From assembly GCA_023052935.1 (NCBI GenBank), contig CM041297.1, forward strand, positions 109,359,563-109,423,562: a stretch of DNA of 64,000 bases, in the 5' to 3' direction. The DNA is from Piezodorus guildinii. Lineage: Eukaryota > Arthropoda > Insecta > Hemiptera > Pentatomidae. This document shows positions 53,771 through 62,877 of the stretch, in pieces (position 1 is the stretch's first letter; every line of letters starts with the position of its first letter). A model generated the notes under the pieces. That model was not told where the DNA came from. It saw only the letters and a list, made by a program, of their open reading frames with translations, and did no database searches. A program made the position numbers and the translations under genes.

Positions 53771-55031
53771 ATAATGGCTTTTTTTTTTTTATGTAGTCCA
53801 AAATTAATGCAAATTGTTATATCGGTTGGCGGTTTCAAATGGACTTATACTTCTACAGAATACCTCAACACTATTTTTTTATTCGACATACTCTTCATTG
53901 ATATTCAAAAACCTTGATAACTGAGGGATGAAAAGGAGACCTATCATATGCCAGTGTTTTGTGAATCAATCTATTATAGAAATTACAATTAAACTTTCTT
54001 GTTGCCAACCTTGATCTCCATATAATGCAGCTAGGAACTACCTTATCTGGAAAACAATGAGATGAGGAGAACAAACAAGTAATAAAGCAGATATAAAATA
54101 CCACAGATGTCAACCATAACTAGATCAGTTCAAGAAAGGAACCGCTATCTAGATCGCCACAGCCTCCTATATATTTTCCGTTCCATAAAGCACGTAATGT
54201 TATTATCGTTGTAGGCGGATCCTCCTATATAATGCGGAGTAAACCCCCGCAAGACACGATATGTTTTAATTAACATTTCCTTTTCGACATACTGCTGTAA
54301 ATTGTAATTATTTGTAACAAACATAAACTTTAAATAAACAATAATGTGCATACTGATTTATATTACAGTTTCAAACGTTGATGGAAAATGTTATCTATAA
54401 AGTGTTATCTACCTGAAGGAAAATACAATCTAGGTACTTGCCTGAGCGGAAATTTATGGTGAGCAAATTAAATCATTATTACGACATGTTTAGGTTCAAG
54501 CGAATTAGTATGCATGAAAATTTGGTATCATGCGCGAAACACACATTTAAGAAAAAAAAAACTATTCAATTAATCATTAATTTAGAAATCAGCTTAGTTT
54601 TTTACTTTGTAATCTTAAAAAAGGAAAGAGAGGGGAGACTCAAGGCGCCAGCAGTTTCTGCCATGCCAGTTAACAACACTGCAACTAACATCCTTGGTAA
54701 AAATCCAAGTGCGAATAACTGGAACAGGATAAATATAAAGACTTGGACTGCCAGCTGGATATTGGGACTGCCCACACGTCGATATCAAAGTTCTCCAGTT
54801 TACAATAACATGTAAACGTTCTTTTGAAATACGTTCTTTTGAGGATGTTGTGCAGCTGTATGTACCTCTAAATTGTTTCCATCACTATTAGAGTTATCAA
54901 GGGCTCTTCACCTGAATTTCAGTGGTTGGCATTAGGAAAAAATATACATAAAATGTGTTGCAATCGGTTTGTGTGTGAACATGTACATTACCATGACAGC
55001 AGTTATCATATTATTTTACTGCAAAGTAGTT
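53771..55031. other. Unassigned stretch
   Basis: About 1.26 kb. The segment 54630-54790 is GC-richer and its minus strand reads as a hydrophobic peptide (QLAVQVFIFILFQLFALG, then FLPRMLVAVLLTGMAETAGA). It could be a decayed membrane-protein exon, but splice sites are not convincing and the plus strand is open too. Confidence 0.4.
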
Positions 55032-55043
55032 TTATACGTACTA

Positions 55044-55584
55044 TCGTTTCTTTATTTATTTAACGTCACTTTATGCTACTATGGCTAATCGGACAATGCT
55101 ACAGTGGGAGTACTTAAGTATTTTGCCTATCCACGTTTTATTAGAATAGGGATCATTAACGAGTACCTGACATCGCACAGGCACGGGATTACCTTTTAAC
55201 GTCCAGTCCGAAGGACGGCATAACTAAGGATTTTTTACTACCATTAAAAAATCCTAGTACCACCAGCGGGTTTGAACCCCAGTGTGTGTGTGTGGTAACT
55301 CCCGCGCTTAAATGAAAACTCCAATGAAACTGAAATTTCCGGACTTTACTTTATACCATGCATTTTGCACCTTTTTACGATTTTCTCAAAAACGGCACTA
55401 ACGATTTTGATTAAACTGGCGATATCGATGTAAAATTTAATGGGCTTTGGCATCGCGTAGGTTTCATTCTGCTTGAAATAGTCTGACAAGGCTTAAATAC
55501 CGATATTTTAAATTATGCGGATTTGAACCCGTGCCCTTTGGCAAAGGAGGCTGTTATGATAGTCACCCAGCTACAAGTGATCCC
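55044..55584 (-). mobile_element. SINE-A copy split by a repeat C fragment
   Basis: TTATACGTACTA flanks the whole unit (55032-55043 and 55585-55596). The tail-side piece is 55044-55279 and the head-side piece 55517-55584. The break lies in the box B sequence, where GCGGGTTTGAACCC (55266-55279) and GCGGATTTGAACCC (55517-55530) form a 14-bp duplication around the inserted 237 bp. Before that insertion it was a complete SINE-A. Confidence 0.92.
55280..55516 (-). repeat. Repeat family C internal fragment inside a SINE
   Basis: It contains a TG run, AAACTGAAATTTC, TACCATGCATTTTGCACC, GCGATATCGATG and GGCTTAAATACCGATATT, all internal landmarks of repeat C. Neither family end is present, yet the target carries a 14-bp duplication. 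Confidence 0.85.
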
Positions 55585-55596
55585 TTATACGTACTA

Positions 55597-56964
55597 GTCA
55601 TACTTGAGTCTTCTATTCCACTTACAAAATAAAATGTTAAACTAGTGAAGGTAGCACCAATTGTACTTGTTTATTGTTAATTGGGTATCAATTTTGTGGA
55701 ACATCACATTCTCGTTGTAATAATTGCCAAACAATAAATAAAATGTCCTTGAAGCTTTTTTTTTAAACGAGTCACCCAGAGTAACTTAAGGATGGAACTC
55801 TAACATTTTTACTCAAATTAAGCATTCCTGATTGAGACTGAGTAAACATTAAGATATTACCACACCCCGAACGGAGAGAGAGCAAGCACGGTGGCGTTGA
55901 GATAACCTTGCTCCGGACATTGGTGCGGCACCCACTCACTTCCTGACCTTTACCCATCATACGGCCCTCTAGATCAGCATTCAGGCCTTGATATTTTACT
56001 GATCTTTTCCGCTACCATTTAGGCCCCATTAACCGTTGTCTCCGCTGTCATCGATGTCTGTGTGAGTGGCTAAGTAAAGTTATCCCTTCAGGTTGTTTGT
56101 TTACAGTAAGCGTGTTCGGTTTATCATTCGCTTATTAAGACAGAATCAGTTCATTGTATAGCTACAACACTTTTTGCGTTTTCTGTCTCTGAGTAAATAA
56201 AATGATGTCGTTATTCTTTGTTTACTGAAACTCCTAAACCGGACGACGAATTTTGATACGATTTTCCTATCATCTAGGACAGTGGTTCCCCACTAAAAAT
56301 GTTTCGAGGGCCCTTTCAACCAATCATTCCAATGTCAAGGAACCCCTAAATTCTGAAAATATTAGTCCTAAATATTAGATTTTTAGTAGGCTACGCCGTA
56401 TCACGTATATTTCATGCGAAATAACCCTGCTACCGAAACTCAGTATGTTATAAATGACCAAATAGGATAGTAAAAAAAAAAAAAAAAAACGCTCTAGAAG
56501 TTTACTTCAGTCCGCGAAACATTGAATTACTAAAATTTAAATCTAATACAAGATAGGTATTTCTTCAAATACTCATAAACAAATTTAGTATTGTTCATTA
56601 GCAATGTCTATAATTTCAATGACATAATTGTTTTGAAGAGACTGTTAAATAAATTTTTTGTTGATAGATTAAATACAGCAAAGTTATATTATAGCATACG
56701 TTTCTGATTTAAAGAAAATGCAAACTTTAAAAAATTAGTAAAGTCTCACTATAAATTCTTTACAATCGTGTAATTTACATATACTTAAAGAATCGTAAAT
56801 GTAAAATATGACACAACAATCACATTTCTTAGCCAGTTCCTTACAGTCAATTTGGGCATTGGATTGTTTAGGGTCGTAGGGTAATACGATCGCAAAAACA
56901 GGTATATAGAAAAAAACAGATTAATGTTAAATTAATACATACTCCAATGCAGTTAACTTAACAT
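55597..56964. other. Unassigned stretch
   Basis: Mostly unrecognised. ACAGTGGTTCCCCACT at 56279 resembles a hAT/Charlie-type left end, but no matching right end was found. A T/A run lies at 56473-56489. A 62-codon minus frame at 55772-55960 is not recognised. Confidence 0.45.
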
Positions 56965-57520
56965 TTATTGCCCAATCATTAAGAGTTCTAGCACTTGCTA
57001 GATTCTCCACTCATGTGCAGCTTGTATGACAAGTATATAATAATAAATAAATTCTTAATTATTCTGGGACATGTCCCTTTAGAATAAAGTATACAGAATA
57101 TACAAAACGTGTTTTGGAGTCTCGAAAGATATTAAATACATATAAACAAGTTAATAATTACTTATATATAATAGCAAATTTAAATGAAAAGAAAACGACA
57201 AAAAATAATAAAAAAAATAAAAAGCTTATTTACTATTTTATTGTGCCTGGGTTAAGTGATTAAATATGCGGGATTTGAAGGTAGAAAGAGAATTAGAGTG
57301 ACGGATGGAAGGAGGAATGGAATTCCATAGGATTGTGGACCGAATGAGAAAGGATCTGTCGAAATGCGCAGTCATATATACGTTTGAGTGATTTCTAGAC
57401 TTTGTGTACATTTTATTGATTCTGTGTAAATATGTGTATGAATGTTGTATTTCAGCACTACTATTAATGTCCGAATTAGGACAAATTGTAATATTACTCA
57501 ATACAAATTGTTGTTTAAAA
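56965..57520 (+). mobile_element. Jockey LINE 3' UTR, split by a CR1-type LINE end
   Basis: The left piece (GAGTTCTAGCACTTGCTAG, TTCTCCACTCATGTGCAG) matches 40316-40375 of the intact Jockey. The right piece (GTATGAATGTTGTATTTC, CAAATTGTAATATTACTC) matches 40478-40550. It is 5' truncated in the 3' UTR and belongs to nearly the same subfamily as the intact element. Confidence 0.85.
57042..57394 (-). mobile_element. CR1-type LINE, 3' end nested in the Jockey 3' UTR
   Basis: The minus strand reads FDRSFLIRSTILWNSIPPSI, then RHSNSLSTFKSRIFNHL, the C-terminus of the CR1-type ORF2, followed by a 3' UTR ending near ATTCTGGGACATGTCCC (57059). The open frame that seems to start at 57501 is a chimera with the surrounding Jockey sequence. 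Confidence 0.85.
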
Positions 57521-57621
57521 GAAGAAAATTATTAAGAGGTAAAAAAGACAATTGGCAGTACAAGTAGATAATATGATAGATATAGAGTAAATGAATTTTT
57601 TAATGTTTTAATTATTACTAA

Positions 57622-57900
57622 TGGGATCACTTGTAGCGTAACAGCCTCCCATGCTAAAGGTCACGGGTTCAAACCCGCAGGTGGTCCTAGGATTTTTTAA
57701 TGGGAGTAAAATTACTCCCATTAAAAAATCCTTAGTTACGCCGTCCTTCGGAGGGGACGTTAAAAGGTGGTCCCGAGCCTGTGCGATGTCAGGTACTCGA
57801 TAAAGATCCCTATCCTAATAAAACCTGAATAGGCAAAATTTAGGACTCCCACCAGCCATAGCCATAGTAGCATAAAGTGACGTTAAATAAATAAACAAAC
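57622..57900 (+). mobile_element. SINE-A copy with 12-bp duplication and internal palindrome
   Basis: AATTATTACTAA flanks it exactly (57610-57621 and 57901-57912). About 12 bp of box A are deleted (TTGTAGCGTAACAG instead of TTGTAGC...TATAACAG), while box B GGTTCAAACCC is intact. At 57691-57732 the block GATTTTTTAATGGGAG is followed directly by its inverted copy, giving a roughly 40-bp palindrome absent from other copies. Confidence 0.93.
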
Positions 57901-57912
57901 AATTATTACTAA

Positions 57913-58246
57913 GAATGAAGTTTTGCTAACGACAATATAAAATTATTATATTTATACATAAATTTAATTAGGGTAATAAATACAAAACATAATTTTTAAA
58001 ATATATAAATAGTATTTATTTGGGTGTTACTGATTGTTTGAAGTTAATAATATAGCATATTCCATTTCATTCGACATAGGCTCACTATAGGTATGGATAG
58101 CCACTGACGTTTCTGATTATTCAATTAATTTTAGGAAACTAGTTGATCTTTGTTTAATTAGTGTTTATCAATAACGGATCCGGTCTTTTCTGATCATTTT
58201 GGTACTCAAAAAGTAATATTTTATCCTTCACTCATATCAGACAATT
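57913..58246. other. Unassigned AT-rich stretch
   Basis: Nothing recognised. Confidence 0.45.

Positions 58247-58318
<72 letters not shown>
58247..58318. repeat. TA dinucleotide microsatellite
   Basis: About 70 bp of TA repeats; the YI-repeat peptide on the minus strand is an artefact. Confidence 0.95.
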
Positions 58319-58323
<5 letters not shown>

Positions 58324-59082
58324 AATACTGTTTAAAATACTTTTTATAATTATCCAGTTTAATAGTTAAATTTATTTCCTCCCCTGACCATCCATCTGTA
58401 GCCTCTATTTTCAGCCTTAAGACGTCTTCAGGAGATTTATTCTTCACTAATAGGCTGCTCTCAATGGACTATTAGAGGTTTATATGACAATGGGGATTAT
58501 TTATAGCAAAATTATTTAATAGTCGCCCTTGACCGATTTAATTATAAGTAGTGAATGAACTGGAGCAGAGCCCATGTATATGCATTAATGGAAATTAATA
58601 ATAATAAATTGTATAATATGTAATTAGCTATATCGGTCTTAGAGCTGCTGAATTAATGAGGGAGGTCCAGTTGCCTTTTAGGCCTATCAATCACAGGCTA
58701 CTATATTGAAGTAGCTTAGCACTCATATAATACAGTCATGATTGGTAGAGTAACGTGTGTCTCTCTCATTAACATTAATTAATTAAAAATCTAAGAATTA
58801 AAAACATAAATTTAAATTTAAAAAAAACATGCCAGAGTTGAGCCCCAACTGATTTATGATTTCAAGAAATATATTACATTATACATTAAAGTAAACACTC
58901 CATCATTCCTTAAAATATACGGAGGATATAGAATAAGGCTAGAGTAGGATAATAAAAAAAGAATCAAGAATTAGATCAAATGGGGATCAGAAAAAATGAC
59001 TAAGTAATTCCATTTTTAAATTCAATATTTAAAATCATGACCAAGAGAATTTGGTTTTAGAATAAGCAACATGTTAATACAT
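58319..59082. other. Unassigned stretch flanking the LTR element
   Basis: AT-rich; no open frame, no SINE or MITE end. Confidence 0.45.
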
Positions 59083-59545
59083 TGTGACATGGTTAACGGT
59101 TAAGGTCCAGGTTCTTAGAAAATAAAATTATTAACGATCTTCTACTTTATTTCCTTTGTGGCATACAAGCATACGGCAAAACATATTCTTCGTAACACCA
59201 ACTAAAATTAATTAAATAATAATCAGTTTTAAAAATAAAAAAGGAAATAATATCAAATAATCTTCAAAGTAAAGTTAACAGAGGATGCTTACCGCTGGGT
59301 ATATTTTAAATATATATATGACGGAAGAAAATTAAATAAAAATATCCTTATACTGCTCCCTGCTAACTCGGTACTTCCATACATGGATACGTTACGAGAC
59401 TCTCTACCGGAATGGCCTAAGATCGCGGAATTCCGGTACCTCCACGGTACTTCCTAGGCGGCGACACTGTACTTTCCATATGTAGGCTCAAGTTTAAAAC
59501 ACCGGGCGGACGAAACCGAGCGGGAAAATTAAAACTTGTTACACA
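59083..59545 (-). repeat. 3' LTR of the Gypsy element
   Basis: In element direction it begins TGTGTAACAAG right after the polypurine tract and is proposed to end ACCATGTCACA at 59083, giving TG...CA ends with a TGTG/CACA inverted start. A TATA-like tract lies at about 59296-59320 and AATAAA (complement at 59145-59150) about 150 bp further on, a plausible promoter and polyadenylation order. The end at 59083 is inferred, since the other LTR cannot be compared. Confidence 0.65.
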
Positions 59546-59554
59546 CTCCCCTCC
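59546..59554 (-). promoter_or_regulatory. Polypurine tract (plus-strand primer site)
   Basis: GGAGGGGAG directly precedes the TGTGT start of the LTR, as required for second-strand priming in LTR retrotransposons. Confidence 0.75.
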
Positions 59555-59568
59555 AGCGGGTAAGTCCG

Positions 59569-62500
59569 TCAGGTGGTTTGGAATAACTTAAGCTTCGATG
59601 GATGCCATAAACCTACGAACTTTCCATTCTGATCCCTTAACTTACACGACCCGCCACCCGTAACTGAGACAACTGTATAAGGGCCTTCATACTTGGGGTT
59701 AAGTTTAGCTGCGAGTTTATCTGCTGCTGAAGATAACTGAAAAGTCATTTTTAAAACCTGATCTCCCGGATGGAAACGATCTTTCCGGCGTCTCAAATTA
59801 TAACGACTACTCTGATTTATGCTTGCTTTAAGAGAATTTTCCTCAGCGACATGATGAACTTCAGGCAATTTGGCCACTTTTGCCGCCCAACGAGTCTGTT
59901 CTTCTTCGCGAGCTGCTAGAATATCTCCCTCGAGAACTTGGTGTAAAGGCCTTAGCTCTCTACCGAAATTTAAGAAAGCAGGGCTGAACTTGGTCGAGTC
60001 CTGAACTGCGGAATTCAATGCAAATTGGATCTCTCCTAACTTCTCGTCCCAGCGTTGGTGTTTTTTCCCAAGATACGTGACGATAAGTTGCTTTATATTA
60101 CGGTTAGACCGTTCTGTGGGATTTGCCTGTGAGTGATAAAGAGGAGTAGTCTCCCTCTTGATTCCGAACTCCTTAGCTACTTCATCAACAAGATTACTCA
60201 CAAAGTTCTTTGCATTGTCGGAAATTAATTTCCTAGGTGCACCATACCTATATAATATTCGGGACTTTAATTTCGACACTATAACCGAAGAGGTAGCTTT
60301 CCTAATGGGACACAATTCCACCCATCGGCTAAATAAATCGACGAAAACTAGGAGATAAACGTTGCCTTTAGTGCTTCTAGGATAGGGACCCATAATGTCG
60401 ACAGAAACGATTTCCCACGGCTGCTTGTTATAGCGAGGGTACATCAATCCACGAGGTGGTGTATTTCTGGGTTTTACCTTTTGACACAACTCACACTGTC
60501 TCACATATTGGCTTATATCCGAATAAAGACCCGGCCAATAATATAGTCTGCTAACCCGCGCGAACGTCTTATCCATCCCTAAGTGGCCAGACTGAGGAAG
60601 ATCATGATTATCATATATTATAGATCTCCGCAGGTGTCTTGGAACAACCACTTTCCACTCCTCACTGGGGTCCTCCAACTCTCCTTTCAAAGAGTTCTTC
60701 CGATGATACAGTAACTGCCCGTCCTTTATCAACCAGCCAGGGTGAAATTCTGGGAACTTTTGGACTCTGTAAAATTTCTGATCGTACCATTCATCAGACG
60801 ATATAGGGGTTCCCGAAGACGAAATATCATTGGAAGAGGAGCCATGATCGATACCTGTAGATAAAACAGTTATTGCGGCAATTCTGGATAATGCATCGGC
60901 CACTGTATTCAGTTTGCCCTTACGGTATTCCACTTTGTAATTATACGGTTGTAACCGAAGAGCCCATCTAGCCAAACGACCCGAAGGGTTCTTCAAATTT
61001 AGAAGCCACTTAAGACTGGCATGGTCCGTTATAACGGTAAAGGAATATCCCTCCAAGTAATGCCGATTCTTTTCGATACCAAACAGGACTGCCAGGCATT
61101 CCTTTTCGGTGACGGTATAATTTCTTTCAGCTGGACTGAGGGTACGTGAGCAAAAAGCGATAACCCTTTCTTCGCCATCTTGTATCTGTGTTAAGACAGC
61201 TCCAAGACCTGTATCACTGGCATCGGTCTGTAGTTGAAAAGGCTGCTCGAAATCGGGCCTTGCTAATATTGGTGCTTCAGTCAGTGCTGACTTGAGAGCA
61301 TTGAAAGAGGCTTCTTGCTCTCCTGACCATATCCATTTAGCTTTGCGTTTGAGCAAGGATGTAAGGGGAGAGACAACCGCGGAAAAATCTTTTATAAAAC
61401 GGCGATACCACCCTGCCATTCCAAGGAACCTTCTAAGTTGCCCAACATTGGTGGGTGGAGGGATCGAAGTAATGGAACTTACTTTGTCTGGATCAACGCT
61501 CAGGCCTTCACTATTAACTAAATACCCTAAGTATCTAACTTCTTTACAACCAAATTTGCATTTATCGGGATTAATACGCAACCCTGAAGCTTTAAGTCGA
61601 CGAAATACTTTCTGAAGCATGTCTAAATGCAATTTAAAAGTTGGCGTGCAAACCAAAATATCGTCTAGGAAAACTACAACGTACGGGTATAGTTCGGGTC
61701 CAAATATGGCATCGGCTAACCTCTGAAAGGTAGCAGGTGAATTGGTTAGCCCAAAAGGCATAACTTTAAACCTAAATAACCCTCTGCCCGGAACTGTAAA
61801 CGCTGTAATCTCTTTACTAGATTCGTCAGCTAGTGGTACTTGCAGAAATGCCTGCTTAAGGTCAAATTTGGACAGATATCTCGCTTGTCTAAGTCCGTCT
61901 AAAAGAGAAGTCATATTTGGCATGGGATATGAATCTTTACAAGTAACTTCGTTTACCTTGCGAAAATCGATACAGAACCGGTAACCCGATCCCTTGCGAA
62001 CCATGACTACCGGAGATGACCATGGAGATTGGCAAGGCTCAACTAAGCCTTCTTCTAACATCCGATCAAGTTCCTGGTACATTGCCTCAAGAACATTAGG
62101 CGAGTAGTGGTAGGAGCGTTGCTTAATAGGTTGAGCACCCATAACATCTATCTTATGTCTTATACGGGTTGTTAATCCCGGAGAATCTTGGAGAGTTAGC
62201 AAACCTTCACTAACTATCTTATCCAGATCTAACTTTTCTGAGGAACTGAGTGAATTAATACCACAAATTGATGTTTCCCTTCCCTCTATTGGAACATCCT
62301 GACGGAACGAAAACTTATGGCTAGGATCGTCTTGAAACCACCAGGTTGCTTCACGAAAATTCATGCACATATTAGAATTAACTATAAAATCTAATCCAAA
62401 CAAAAACATAAATAGAAGTGATGTTAAAGCATACAGTATTATGTTGTACGACCTACCTCCAACTGTAATTGGAATAGAGAATATTTTATCCACAATACTG

Positions 62501-62877
62501 GTACTTCCATTAGCGACACAAATATTAAACTCGGGAATTTCCTCAACGACATAACCCAGTTGAAGGAGAATTTTGATCCCTTCTGGTCCAACGAATGAGG
62601 TGGTTGAACCAGGGTCAAATAGGGCCAAGTAATTCAACTCTCTTCGGCACTGTTTTCCTATTTGGAAAACCATGTAAAGCTGTTTAGGGAACGATACGGG
62701 ATAAAGAGGTACGGTAAAATTTTCTAAAGAATTCGAGGCGACATTTGAGGAAACGAGATCAGATTTAGCGGTACAAAAAGGTATACGATACGGAACGGTA
62801 TTTAGTGGGTCAGCTAAAACTGTAGGAATAGGAATGACCCTCACTTCCGATTCCCTCGCCCATTTCCCGGAGTACAT
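59569..62877 (-). CDS. Gypsy pol: protease, RT, RNase H, integrase
   Basis: 1102 codons, uninterrupted. Protease-like region near residues 80-165 with FDPGST at the usual active-site position and FLFGLDFI later. RT: YRFCIDFRKVNEV, SKFDLKQAFLQVPL, MPFGLTNSPATFQRL and the catalytic FLDDIL at about residue 403. RNase H: LQTDASDTGLGAVL, ITDHASLKWL, NTVADALSR. Integrase: an HDLPQSGH and CELCQ zinc-binding region, then VDIMGPYP, LISDNAKNF and PTERSNR giving D, D and E. A GPY/F-like module (YEGPYTVVSV) ends it; no chromodomain is seen. Domain order PR-RT-RH-IN and RT type are Ty3/Gypsy. It is expressed presumably as a gag-pol fusion by frameshifting. Confidence 0.93.
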   Translation of the reverse strand: MYSGKWARESEVRVIPIPTVLADPLNTVPYRIPFCTAKSDLVSSNVASNSLENFTVPLYPVSFPKQLYMVFQIGKQCRRELNYLALFDPGSTTSFVGPEGIKILLQLGYVVEEIPEFNICVANGSTSIVDKIFSIPITVGGRSYNIILYALTSLLFMFLFGLDFIVNSNMCMNFREATWWFQDDPSHKFSFRQDVPIEGRETSICGINSLSSSEKLDLDKIVSEGLLTLQDSPGLTTRIRHKIDVMGAQPIKQRSYHYSPNVLEAMYQELDRMLEEGLVEPCQSPWSSPVVMVRKGSGYRFCIDFRKVNEVTCKDSYPMPNMTSLLDGLRQARYLSKFDLKQAFLQVPLADESSKEITAFTVPGRGLFRFKVMPFGLTNSPATFQRLADAIFGPELYPYVVVFLDDILVCTPTFKLHLDMLQKVFRRLKASGLRINPDKCKFGCKEVRYLGYLVNSEGLSVDPDKVSSITSIPPPTNVGQLRRFLGMAGWYRRFIKDFSAVVSPLTSLLKRKAKWIWSGEQEASFNALKSALTEAPILARPDFEQPFQLQTDASDTGLGAVLTQIQDGEERVIAFCSRTLSPAERNYTVTEKECLAVLFGIEKNRHYLEGYSFTVITDHASLKWLLNLKNPSGRLARWALRLQPYNYKVEYRKGKLNTVADALSRIAAITVLSTGIDHGSSSNDISSSGTPISSDEWYDQKFYRVQKFPEFHPGWLIKDGQLLYHRKNSLKGELEDPSEEWKVVVPRHLRRSIIYDNHDLPQSGHLGMDKTFARVSRLYYWPGLYSDISQYVRQCELCQKVKPRNTPPRGLMYPRYNKQPWEIVSVDIMGPYPRSTKGNVYLLVFVDLFSRWVELCPIRKATSSVIVSKLKSRILYRYGAPRKLISDNAKNFVSNLVDEVAKEFGIKRETTPLYHSQANPTERSNRNIKQLIVTYLGKKHQRWDEKLGEIQFALNSAVQDSTKFSPAFLNFGRELRPLHQVLEGDILAAREEEQTRWAAKVAKLPEVHHVAEENSLKASINQSSRYNLRRRKDRFHPGDQVLKMTFQLSSAADKLAAKLNPKYEGPYTVVSVTGGGSCKLRDQNGKFVGLWHPSKLKLFQTT

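Noticed and set aside
56279..56400. hAT/Charlie-type element from ACAGTGGTTCCCCACT
   Set aside because: No inverted right end or 8-bp duplication could be found, so it is mentioned only as a hint.
57238..57501. 87-codon open frame taken as a gene
   Set aside because: Its first half is antisense Jockey 3' UTR and its second half the CR1-type C-terminus; it is a chimera created by nesting.
59083..59568. An envelope gene downstream of pol
   Set aside because: Only 23 bp separate the pol stop codon and the LTR limit, with the polypurine tract in between; there is no room for one.
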